Origin: JASHPR01 sp963739645 | GTDB taxonomy: Bacteria; Actinomycetota; Actinomycetes; Streptosporangiales; Streptosporangiaceae | NCBI GenBank assembly: GCA_963739645.1 | Contig: CAVUBM010000011.1 | Location: 50,677-114,676, forward strand | Reading direction: 5' to 3' | DNA length: 64,000 nt | Part shown: positions 48,963 to 57,509 of the stretch, in pieces | Position numbering within the stretch: position 1 is the stretch's first letter | Layout: each line of letters opens with the position of its first letter | Made by a program: the position numbers and the translations under genes | Notes under the pieces: model-generated | Told to the model about the DNA's origin: nothing | What the model saw: only the letters and a program-made list of their open reading frames with translations | Databases searched by the model: none

Positions 48963-49920
48963 GTGCAGCCGCCGGTGGCGCGGCGCCGGTGCTCACGCGG
49001 CGCCTTCATCCGGCGGCACCGGCTCGCCCCGTACCTGCTGCTGGCGCCCGCGCTGGCCGGCATCGCGCTGGTGCTGCTGTGGCCGCTGCCCAGATGGTGC
49101 TGTACTCGTTCCAGAACTTCGGCCTGCCGCAGCTCACCGGCGCCGCGCCGGTCCAGTGGGTGGGCCTGGCCAACTTCACCACCACGTTCGCCGACCCGGA
49201 GTTCTGGCTGTCGCTGCGGATCACGGTGCTCTTCGCCGCGGTGGCCGTGCCGCTCACCCTGGTCTCGGCACGGTGGTGGGCCTGCTGCTGAACCGGCTCG
49301 GCCGCCGGATGTCGGCGTTCGTGTCCACCGCCGCGCTGCTGGCCTGGGCCACTCCCCCGGTCTCGGCCAGCGTGCTGTTCTACTGGCTGTTCAACCCGGA
49401 CGGCGGCCTGGTCGACTGGACCCTGAGCAAGATGCCGCACTGGCTGGTCGGCAGCACCGACTGGGCCGGCTTCAACTGGACCACCACCGGGGCGCTGCAG
49501 GCCTACACGGTGCTGACCGTGCTCGTGGTCTGGCAGTCGTTCCCGTTCATCGCGGTCACCGCGCTGGCCGGCCTGAAGACCGTCCCGGCCGAGCTGTACG
49601 AGGCCGCCCGGGTCGACGGCGCCAGCCCGTGGCGGGTGTTCTGGCGGATCACCTACCCGCTGCTGAAGCCGATCTTCCTGGTCCTGCTGCTGCTGTCGGT
49701 GATCTGGGACTTCAACGTGTTCACCCAGACCTACCTGCTGACCGGCGGCCTGGCCAACCGGAACGAGTTCAACCTGTCGCTGTACCTCTACGACAAGGCG
49801 TTCACGTTCCCGCCGAGCTACGGCCTGGGCGGCGCGCTGGCCCTGATCTTCACGCTGATCCTGCTGGTCGTCACCGTCGGCTACGTCCGCGCCTCCGTCC
49901 GCCAGGGAGCGCTGACATGA
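48963..49920 (+). pseudogene. Sugar ABC transporter permease (MalF-type), two frameshifts
   Basis: Inner-membrane permease of a CUT1 importer. The first membrane helix (LAPYLLLAPALAGIALVLLW) is in one frame. MVLYSFQNFGLPQLTGAAPV and WLSLRITVLFAAVAVPLTL are in a second, and everything after about 49275 in a third. That third part includes the EAA loop YEAARVDGASPWRVFWRIT and the last helices. The start is uncertain. The stop overlaps the next permease start (ATGA at 49917-49920). Confidence 0.78.
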
Positions 49921-50792
49921 GCACGCTGGCCAGGATCAGCCCCAGGACCGCGAAAAAGACCAAGAACATCAGCCTGAACGCACTCGGCGTGCTGATCGCC
50001 CTGGTCACGCTGTTCCCGATCTTCTGGATGGTCTCCACGGCGTTCAAGCCATCCCAGGAGATTTACTCGCTGACTCCCCACCTGGTGCCGGACCACCCGA
50101 CGCTCGGCAACTTCGCCGAGGTGATCAGCGGGCGGGTGTCGGGCATCGGGTCGGTCTGGCTGTTCTTCCGCAACAGCCTGGCCGTCACCCTGGCCACCGT
50201 GCTGGTCGCCTCGGTCCTGTCGCTGCTGGCCTCGGTCGGCGTGGCCAGGTTCCGGTTCCGGTTCCGCACCTCGTTCCTGATCATGCTGCTGATCGTGCAG
50301 ATGATCCCCGGCCAGGCGCTGATCATCGCGCTGTTCCGGGACTTCGACCGGCTGAACCTGCTGCAGAACCTGCTCGGCCTGATCATCGTGTACGCGGCCC
50401 AGGCGCTGCCGGTGTCGATCTGGATGCTGCGCAACTTCGTGGCCACGGTGCCCAGGCAACTGGAGGAGGCGGCGGCCATCGACGGCGCCTCGCCGCGGAC
50501 GATCTTCTGGCGGATCCTGTTCCCGCTGGTCGCCCCCGGCCTGGTGGCCGTCAGCATCTTCTCGTTCATCACCGCCTACAACGAGTTCATCGTGGCGCTG
50601 ACCTTCCTCGGCCAGGCCCACGCGACCTACACGCTGCCGATCTACGTGACGTACTTCTTCGGCCGCGGCGGCGCCCAGTGGGGGCCGATCATGGCCGCCT
50701 CCGTCATGTACACGATCCCGGTCATGATCTTCTTCCTGATCGTCCGGCGCCGCCTGGTCGGCGGGCTGGTCGCGGGGGCGGTGAAGGGGTGA
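49917..50792 (+). CDS. Carbohydrate ABC transporter permease (MalG-type)
   Basis: 291 residues, intact, about six membrane segments (LNALGVLIALVTLFPIFWMV, VLVASVLSLLASVGVARF, FLIMLLIVQMIPGQALIIAL and others). The EAA loop that contacts the ATPase is EEAAAIDGASPRTIFWRILF. It belongs to the CUT1 group of sugar importers and is translationally coupled to the preceding permease (ATGA) and the following glycosidase (GTGA). Confidence 0.92.
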   Translation: MSTLARISPRTAKKTKNISLNALGVLIALVTLFPIFWMVSTAFKPSQEIYSLTPHLVPDHPTLGNFAEVISGRVSGIGSVWLFFRNSLAVTLATVLVASVLSLLASVGVARFRFRFRTSFLIMLLIVQMIPGQALIIALFRDFDRLNLLQNLLGLIIVYAAQALPVSIWMLRNFVATVPRQLEEAAAIDGASPRTIFWRILFPLVAPGLVAVSIFSFITAYNEFIVALTFLGQAHATYTLPIYVTYFFGRGGAQWGPIMAASVMYTIPVMIFFLIVRRRLVGGLVAGAVKG

Positions 50793-52451
50793 ACGAGCCG
50801 ACCCGCCGAGCCGACCCGGCCCTGGGCCGCGGCTCGCCGACGCCGATCCTGATCCCGCCGTTCGCCGGGCTGGCCGCGCCGGCCTGGGTGCTGGCCGCCC
50901 TGGGCGAGCGGCCTGGCCGGGGTGACCGTGTTCGGCCCGAACATCGGCGGGCCCGCGCCAGCTCGGCGCGCTGACCGACCGGCTCAGGTCGGCCGGCGGC
51001 CGAGCCGCTGATCGCGATCGACGAGGAGGGCGGCGACGTCACCAGGATCGGCGCACCGGCGACGGCAGCCGGTACCCGGGCAACGCCGCGCTCGGCGCGG
51101 TCGACGACACCGGCCTGACCGAGGCCGTGTACCACGCGCTCGGCACCGACCTGGCGGCGCTCGGCATCAACGTCGACCTGGCCCCGTCGGTGGACGTGAA
51201 CACCGCCGCCGACAACCCGGTGATCGGCACCCGGTCGTTCGGCTCCGACACCGGGCTGGTCGCCCGGCACGTCGCGGCGGCGGTAACCGGGCTGCAGTCC
51301 GCCGGGGTGGCCGCGTGCGCGAAGCACTTCCCCGGCCACGGCAGCACCCGGACCGACACGCACGACACGGTCGCGCTGGTCGACGTGGAACTGGCGGTGC
51401 TCGAGCAGCGGGACCTGCCGCCGTTCGCGGCCGCGATCGCCGCGGGCGCCCGCGCGGTCATGCCCGGCCATCTGCGGGTGCCCGGGCTGACCGGCGACCT
51501 GCCCGCCTCGCTGTCGCCGGCGGCGCTCACCGGACTGCTCCGCGGCGATCTCGGCTTCACCGGCGTGATCATCTCCGACGCGCTGGAGATGCGGGCGGTC
51601 AGCGAGCCGTTCGGGGTGCCCGAGGCGGCCGTGCGCGCGGTCGCGGCCGGAACCGACCTGGTCTGCCTCGGCCGCGACCAGGACCAGCTCAGCTACCTGG
51701 CGGTCCGTGACGCACTGGTCGCGGCCGTCGCCTCCGGCCGCCTGCCCGGCGCGCGGCTGGAGGAGGCCGCCGCCCGGGTCGCCGACCTCCGCGCCTGGAT
51801 CTCCGCCGCCCTGCCAGCCGCGACGGCTGATGATGGCCGCGACGGCCGGCCGGAGGCCGTGAAGGGGGATGGGGAGGCGGGCGGGGGACAGCATGGCGGG
51901 GGTCCGGGGGCGGCAGGCCCCCGGGCTGACACCGCCCTCGGCCTGGCCGCGGCCCGGCGGGCGGTCCAGGTGTCCGGCGGCCTGGCCCTGCCGCTCCGGC
52001 GGCCGGTGCTGGTCGAGGTCGTGCCGCCCGCGAGCATCGCGGTGGGACCGGTGCCGTGGGGCCTGGCGCCCTGGGTGCCCGCCGACAGCATCGTCCGGAT
52101 CGGCACCGGCGCGCCCGCGGCCGACCTGGCCGCCGCGGCCGGGCGGGCGCTCGCCGCGGCGGCCGGGCGGTCCCTGCTGGTGCGTCGTCCGCGACGCGCA
52201 CCGGTACGCCTGCCGCCCGGGCCCTGGTGACCAGGCTGCTCGCGGCGCGGCCGGATGCCATCGTGGTGGAGATGGGCCTCCCGCTCTGGCGGCCGCCCGG
52301 CGGCGGCTACCTCGCCACCTACGGAGCGGCCCGCAGCAGCGGGCAGGCGGCCGCGGAGGTCCTCGGCCTCACCGGCCCGCCGGCCGCGATCGCGCAGGCG
52401 GCCGCGCCTAGCCTGGCCGCCGGGCCGGCCGCCCAGGCCGACCCGGTTTAG
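50789..52451 (+). pseudogene. Glycoside hydrolase family 3 (beta-N-acetylhexosaminidase-like), frameshifts
   Basis: Likely cytosolic enzyme that trims the imported oligosaccharide. GTG at 50789 overlaps the permease stop. After frame changes between about 50900 and 51100 (GVTVFGPNIGG, IAIDEEGGDVTRI), the main frame has INVDLAPSVDVNTAADNPVI and GTRSFGSD. KHFPGHGSTRTDTHD and the acid in VIISDALEMRAV match the NagZ branch of family 3. A linker carries the G-rich repeat (AALPAATADDGRDGRPEAV, then G-rich sequence). A last frameshift near 52180 leads to a C-terminal domain ending AAGPAAQADPV. Substrate class (N-acetylglucosamine or muropeptide) is inference from KHFPGHG and the ROK/CUT1 context. 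Confidence 0.78.
51814..51925 (+). repeat. G-rich palindromic repeat element, copy inside the family 3 glycosidase
   Basis: 112 bp beginning CCAGCCGCGACGG, with GGCCGCGACGGCCGGCCGG repeated inside, then GTGAAGGGGGATGGGGAGG, and a G-run hairpin ending CCCCCGGGC. It is read without a stop and adds about 37 residues (DDGRDGRPEAVKGDGEAGGG and beyond) in the linker before ALGLAAARRAVQVSG. Confidence 0.75.
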
Positions 52452-52541
52452 GCGGTAACGTACCGGTTTCCGCCGGGCGTGGCGGCGGCCCGCCGCCCGC
52501 GTGTCACCGGTTACCGGCCGGTTACCTGCATAATGCTTCAC

Positions 52542-52998
52542 ATGCGTTTGTCTGCGCGCGCCGACTATGCCCTGCGTGCCGCCATCGAGCTCGCGGCCGC
52601 CAGCGGCGGTGGCCGCCACGTCACTGCTGACCAGCTCGCCAAGACCCAGGGCATCCCGGGCAAGTTCCTCGAAGCCATCCTCACCCAGCTGCGCCGGGCC
52701 GGCCTGGTCCGCAGCCAGCGCGGTCCCGACGGCGGATTCTGGCTGGCCCGGCCCGCGGCCGAGATCTCGCTGGCCGACATCATCCGCGCGATCGACGGGC
52801 CGCTCGTGGGCGTGCGCGGCGAGCGCCCGGAGAACCTCGGCTACATCGGCGCGGCCGAGCCGCTGCAGACGGTGTGGATCGCGCTGCGGGCCAACGAGCG
52901 GGCCATCTTGGAAGACGTCGTCGCTCGAGCACATCGTGTCCGGGGAGCTGCCCGAGAGCGTGGTCCGCCTGGCCAACGACCCCCGCGCCTGGGTCTGA
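52542..52998 (+). pseudogene. Rrf2 family transcriptional regulator, one frameshift
   Basis: MRLSARADYALRAAIELAAA is the Rrf2 start, with the winged helix IPGKFLEAILTQLRRAGLVRSQRGPDGGF. No Cys cluster is seen, so an Fe-S cofactor is unlikely. Removing one C at 52922 joins AILEDVV to LEHIVSGELPESVVRL and brings the stop to 52998. ATG at 52542 is the family start. It converges with clgR. Targets are unknown. Confidence 0.82.
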
Positions 52999-53030
52999 GC
53001 ACCGCCCACCCGCACCCCTCCAGCACAAGA

Positions 53031-53076
53031 AAAGTGTTCAGAACCTGCTGTTTCCACAGCGTGCTCTGAACACTTT
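53031..53076 (-). terminator. Strong hairpin between Rrf2 and clgR, minus-strand terminator
   Basis: Perfect 12-bp arms AAAGTGTTCAGA (53031-53042) and TCTGAACACTTT (53065-53076), with a second small stem GCTGT-TTCC-ACAGC in the loop. Read on the minus strand it is followed by TTTTCTTGTG, so it should act as a rho-independent terminator for clgR. Confidence 0.75.
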
Positions 53077-53149
53077 CCGGTGAGGAACCCAGGGTTAGAC
53101 CGGGATCATGTCCTTTATGTCGGAGATACCGCGCGTGACCTGCTCGAAC

Positions 53150-53550
53150 TCAGGCTGCCCGGGCGGCCACGGCGTAGGTGCCGCCTTCCGGGACCACGAT
53201 CTTCGTCGGGGTCGCCTTGTCCAGCTGCTCGGCGGAGGCGGCGGGCTCTGGCACCCGCCGGGCCACATCCGGCGACATGGCTCCCTGACCCCGGTGAAGA
53301 CCGGCTCGCTCTGCAGCTCGGCCAGGGCGAAGTTGTCGGAGACCTCCCTCAGCACCTGGGACAGCGGCGCGCCCAGCGCGCCGCAGATGGAGGCCAGGAG
53401 CTCGGACGAGGCCTCCTTGCGGCCGCGCTCGACCTCAGACAGGTATCCGAGTGACACACGCGCAGAGGCGGACACCTCACGGAGGGTGCGACCCTGCCGC
53501 AGGCGCAGCCGCCGCAGCGCGTCACCGAGCAAGTGACGAAGCAGGACCAT
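53150..53550 (-). pseudogene. clgR: ClgR-like XRE transcriptional regulator, one frameshift
   Basis: Known ClgR activates clp protease and lon genes in actinobacteria. The N-terminus MVLLRHLLGDALRRLRLRQG and the helix-turn-helix TLREVSASARVSLGYLSEVE, then RGRKEASSELLASICGALG, match ClgR strongly. The frame breaks near 53280. One extra base there leads to SPDVARRVPEPAASAEQLDK and PTKIVVPEGGTYAVAARAA with a TGA at 53150. If the sequence is taken literally, the open frame ends at 53095 with an unrelated tail. The gene lies downstream of cinA on the same strand, the usual order. Confidence 0.83.
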
Positions 53551-53657
53551 CGCCGCACTCCCTTCCCGGGGCCCTTCGCTGACCCTTCCACCGTACCTGT
53601 CCTTACGGACCGTGCGGGAGAGGGCATAGCCGCGTGTTCAGTGACGTAACGCTGTAA

Positions 53658-54161
53658 TCATATGTTGTCTTCCCGCAGCGCGCCTAGTAGCAAGCCGAGC
53701 ACCTGGGTCACCGTGGCGGCCCTGATCTGCTGCCGGTCCCCGGAAAGGGCCAGCGGCGCGCACGTCAGGGGCAGCGTCCCGGCCCATGCTGACCGCGATA
53801 AAGACCGTGCCGACCGGCTGGCCGTCGGCCGGATCGGGCCCGGCCACGCCGGTCGTGGCGGCGCCGACCGAGGCGGCCAGGCGGCGGCAGGCGCCCTGCG
53901 GCCATGGCCGCGGCCACCGCGGGATGGACCGCGCCGTGCTGGTCAAGCAGATCGGACGGGACGCCCAGCAGCGCCGCCTTGAGGTCGGTCGCGTAGGCGA
54001 CCACCCCGCCCCGGAACGCCGCGGACGACACCGGGGATCGCGGTCAGCGCCGGCGGCGAGCAGCCCGCCGGTCAGCGACTCGGCCACGGCGATCGTCTGG
54101 CCCCGCGCGACGAGCAGGCCGATGATCTCCGCGGCCAGAGCCGGGCGTCCTGGGGGCTCAT
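53658..54161 (-). pseudogene. cinA: CinA C-terminal domain protein (nicotinamide-nucleotide amidase), frameshifts
   Basis: Hydrolyses NMN to nicotinate mononucleotide in characterised members. The short form is made of the C-terminal domain only. Pieces in three frames give AAEIIGLLVARGQTIAVAES, AESLTGGLLAA, SAAFRGGVVAYATDLKAALL, GVPSDLLDQHGAVHPAVAAA, AASVGAATTGVAGPDPADGQ, VGTVFIAVS, and a C-terminus GDRQQIRAATVTQVLGLLLG ending at TGA 53658. ATG at 54161 overlaps the pgsA stop by four bases. All family segments exist, so indel errors are likely. Confidence 0.75.
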
Positions 54162-54799
54162 GAGCGCTCGTCTAGCCCGGCCGCCGACCCGCTCATGCGC
54201 CGCGGTACGAGCGCAACCGCGACGGCCCGGGCCACGTAGTCGACCCCGGTCACCACGGTCACGACCAGCGCGGCCGCCATCACCAGCTCGCGGGCCACCC
54301 CGAACGGCCCGGGCAGGATGTACAGGCCGATCGCGATCACCTGGAGCAGCGTCTTGACCTTCCCGCCGCGGCTGGCCGGGATGACGCCGTGGCGGATCAC
54401 CCAGAACCGCAGGCCGGTGACCGCGAGCTCGCGGAACAAGATCACTCCCGTGACCCACCAGGGCAGCTCGCCCAGGGACGACAGCACCACCAGCGCGGAG
54501 CCGGTGAGCGCCTTGTCGGCGATCGGGTCCGCGATCTTGCCGAAGTCGGTGATCAGGCCGCGGCGGCGGGCCAGCTCGCCGTCGAGGAAGTCGGTCAACG
54601 ACGCGATCGCCGAACACCACGAAGGCCGCGATCCGGCCATGCCGAGCCCGCCGGTCAGCAGCAGCGCCACGAACACGGGCACCAGGACCAGCCGGGCCAC
54701 GGTCAGCACGTTCGCGATGTTGATCAGGCCCGGCGGCGGAACAGCACCGGCGGTTCCGATCGCCCGCTCCTCCGCAGCGCCAGCGTCAGGCCGACTCAC
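54158..54799 (-). CDS. pgsA: CDP-diacylglycerol--glycerol-3-phosphate 3-phosphatidyltransferase
   Basis: Membrane enzyme for phosphatidylglycerol phosphate synthesis. NIANVLTVARLVLVPVFVAL is the first helix. The CDP-alcohol phosphotransferase motif is partly seen as DFLDGELARRRGLITDFGKI followed by ADPIADKAL. Three further helices follow. Between TGGLGMAG and AIASLTDFLDG the sequence SRPSWCS is out of register; the neighbouring frame gives IAAFVVF, so two compensating indels near 54610 and 54640 are likely. GTG at 54799 is chosen for its GAGG site and overlaps the rimO end by 14 bp. Confidence 0.85.
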   Translation of the reverse strand: MSRPDAGAAEERAIGTAGAVPPPGLINIANVLTVARLVLVPVFVALLLTGGLGMAGSRPSWCSAIASLTDFLDGELARRRGLITDFGKIADPIADKALTGSALVVLSSLGELPWWVTGVILFRELAVTGLRFWVIRHGVIPASRGGKVKTLLQVIAIGLYILPGPFGVARELVMAAALVVTVVTGVDYVARAVAVALVPRRMSGSAAGLDERS

Positions 54800-56298
54800 C
54801 AGGATCCGCGCCTCTCGCCGGCGAGATGAGGTCAACGGCATCGGCCAGCAGGTCGACGCCCTCGGCCCCGGTCACCACCGCCCGGACCAGGTCGCCCGCG
54901 CGGAGCTGGCCCAGGCCGGGCCCGGCTTGCACCTCCGTGGCCCCGTCGACCTCCGGGGCCTGGTGCGCGGCCCGGCCGCCGTAACGCCCGTCGCCGTGCG
55001 ACTCCTCGATCAGCACGGCCACGGCTCTCGCCGAGCCGCTCCGGGCCCGCTGGGCCATCAGCTCGTCGGCCAGGTCGGCGAGATCCTCGACCCGCCGCGC
55101 GACCTCGTCATCGGGCAGGTGCCCGGGCAGCGTCGCGGCCTCGGTGCCGTCCTCGTCGGAGTAGCCGAAGATCCCGATCGCGTCGAGCCTGGCCTCGGCC
55201 AGGAAGTCGCTGCAGCTCCGCCACGTCGGCCTCGGTCTCGCCGGGGAAGCCCGACGATGAAGTTGGACCGGACACCGGCCTCCGGGCACGCCCGCCTGAT
55301 CTGGTCGAGCAGCCCGCAGAACCGCTCGCCGTCACCGAACCGGCGCATCGCCCGCAGCACGCTCCCGCTGGCGTGCTGGAACGACAGGTCGAAGTACGGG
55401 CGCCACGCCCGGGGTCGACGTCATCACGTCGACCAGCCCGGGCCGCACCTCGGCGGGCTGCAGGTAGCTGACCCGCACCCGCTCGATCCCCGGCACCGCG
55501 GCGAGCTCGCGGGAGCACGCGTCCTCCAGCAGCCGCAGGTCGCCCAGGTCCTTGCCGTAGGAGGTCGAGTTCTCGCTGACCAGGAACAGCTCGCGGACGC
55601 CCTGCGCTCGGCCAGCCAGCCGGCCTCGGCGACCAGGTCCTGCGGCGGCCGGGACACGAACGCGCCGCGGAACGACGGGATCGCGCAGAAGCTGCACCGG
55701 CGGTCGCAGCCCGATGCGATCTTCAGCGGCGCGACCACGCCGCCGTCGAGCCTGCGCCGCAGCACCCGCGGGCCCGAGGCGCGGGGCCACGCCCGGCGGC
55801 AGGTCCGGGCAGGCCGGGTGGCCGTGCCACGGGCCGTGCCCGGCAGGCGCGACGCCTGCCCGGCCCGGCCCGCCGGTGACATCGGCAGCAGGCGCCTGCG
55901 GTCCCGCGGGCGCGTGCGCGGGCCAGCGCTCACCGGCCAGCACCGCGTCGAGCCGGGCGGCGATGTCGCCGTAGTCGTCGAAGCTCAGGATCTGCGCCTC
56001 GGGCAGCGCCTCGGCCAGCCCGGAGCCGTAGCGTTCGGCCAGGCAGCCGGCCGCGACGACCTTCGCGCCGCGCCGCGGCGGCGCCGAGCAGCTCGTCGAT
56101 CGACTCCTGCTTGGCGGCCTGGATGAACCCGCAGGTGTTGACCAGGACACGACCGTCGGCGTCGGCGTCGTCGGTCAGCGTCCAGCCCGCCGCCTCGAGC
56201 CGCGCGGCCAGCTCCTCCGAGTCAACCTCGTTCCGGGCACAGCCGAGCGTGACCAGGCTGACGGTGCGCCCGGTGGCGCGCTGACGTCGACGGCACAC
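54786..56298 (-). pseudogene. rimO: Ribosomal protein S12 methylthiotransferase RimO, several frameshifts
   Basis: Radical SAM enzyme that modifies S12 Asp88. The N-terminal domain starts VSLVTLGCARNEVDSEELAA, with VNTCGFIQAAKQESIDELL, and VVAAGCLAERYGSGLAEALP in a second frame. The radical SAM motif CDRRCSFC is in IASGCDRRCSFCAIPSFRG. Later pieces are LVSENSTSYGKDLGDLRLLE, VRVSYLQPAEVRPGLVDVM, ASGSVLRAMRRFGDGERF, NFIVGLP and the TRAM-like end. A Pro/Ala/Gly-rich insertion precedes the radical SAM domain. At least four frame changes are needed, with no family block missing. Confidence 0.8.
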
Positions 56299-56365
56299 CG
56301 GCAGACTACGGTAATCGAGGCCGATGCGCGGCCACCAGCGCCACGCCAGCGCGGGCGGCCGCCGC

Positions 56366-57102
56366 TCAGCCGCCGCTGGTCTTCTGGCTCGGGCCGAAGC
56401 GTGAGCGTGACCGGCTGGGTGGCGACCCGGTCGGGACCGCGTTCTTCCCGTTCACGGTCAGCGAGACACCGGCCGGGTTGCCGAGCACGAGGCTGACCGG
56501 CTGGTGCTCGGTCCAGCGCTTGGAGGCGCCCGCGGTGACGATGCCCTGGAAGATCGTCTGCCCGCTGGACGTGGTCAGCTCGACCCAGCAGTTCTCGGTG
56601 GCCGTCAGGTCGATCACCACCCGTTCGGGTTGGGTTGCGTGACCGACGTCGCGGTCGGCTTCGGATGCGCCTGGACTTGTGCGAGCTCGCGCCCACGTGC
56701 TGCGAGGCCACGGGCTTGGCCGGCGAGCTCGACGACACCACGTGGTAAACGACGAACCCGACCAGCAGCGCGAGCACCACCACCATGGCCACGCTCCAGT
56801 TCGGCCTGCGCCGTTCCCTCATCCTGATCGGCGTGGACGGCTCGAAGACGTCGGCCGCGGTGATCCTGCGGCGCCCCTTGCACCTGGTCGTACTCCCGGA
56901 TCAGCGGCTCAGGGTCGGTGCCGACGGCGCGCGCGATGCTGCGGATGTGGCCGCGAGCGTAGAAGTCGCCACCGCACGCCGAGTAGTCACCGCGCTCAAT
57001 CCCCCGGATGATCGTCTCCCTGATACAGGTCCGCTGGCTAACCTGCGTAACGGTGAGACCAGCCTGGCGACGTGCCTCTGCCAGGGTGTCACCGATGCTC
57101 AC
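56366..57102 (-). pseudogene. RodZ-like helix-turn-helix membrane protein, frameshifts
   Basis: Three parts in three frames: a RodZ-type helix-turn-helix (MSIGDTLAEARRQAGLTVTQ, RTCIRETIIRGIERGDYS, CGGDFYARGHIRSIARAVG), a membrane helix (WSVAMVVVLALLVGFVVYHV), and a C-terminal DUF4115-like domain. That last part reads DLTATENCWVELTTSSGQTI, FQGIVTAGASKRWT, PVSLVLGNPAGVSLTVNGK. Members of the family tie to cell-shape proteins, but in actinomycetes the role is not established. It lies between rimO and ftsK, as in Streptomyces. Confidence 0.78.
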
Positions 57103-57509
57103 GCCGCGCCTCCACTACTTTGTCCCACTGCGCACCGCCCGGGGGTGCGGTGACAGTTATCGGATAGTTTGTCGCGACCCCTCCGTGAGGGATCGGTCAC
57201 CAAGTGTAGACATCCGCCGACCGGCCGGCGAGGACCCGGCCTGCTTAAAGGGCACTACGAGTCACCACGAGTATTCCCCGTCTACGGTTCGGCTACGACC
57301 GCAGATCGCCGCTAAATCGGCAAACTTCGGGCCCAATCACCCCGGGCCGCGGGCGCGGCGGGGGGGTGCGGCGTGGCCGGAAGCGGAGGCGCGGGCCGGC
57401 GTGGCCCGCTGCGCAGAACGGCACGAGGCGGGATGTGGGGGCAGTTGTGGGGGGTGTGGCGTAATGGCCCCGGAGTTGATCTTTCTGGCGGCGGGCAATG
57501 GCCGGCGGT
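57103..57509. other. Intergenic region between the RodZ-like gene and ftsK
   Basis: About 400 bp. It contains a short hairpin CCCTC-CGT-GAGGG near 57180 and a very G-rich stretch from 57345 to 57450. No gene with support was found; it probably holds the RodZ-like gene promoter and the ftsK terminator. Confidence 0.4.

Noticed and set aside
47445..52451. Programmed frameshifting as an explanation of the broken sugar locus
   Set aside because: Too many sites, different positions in each gene and no slippery-site or pseudoknot pattern; the neighbouring essential genes show the same defect.
53031..53076. Possible integron attC site or small transposon end
   Set aside because: No integrase, target duplication or attC core sites; the minus-strand U-run fits a terminator.
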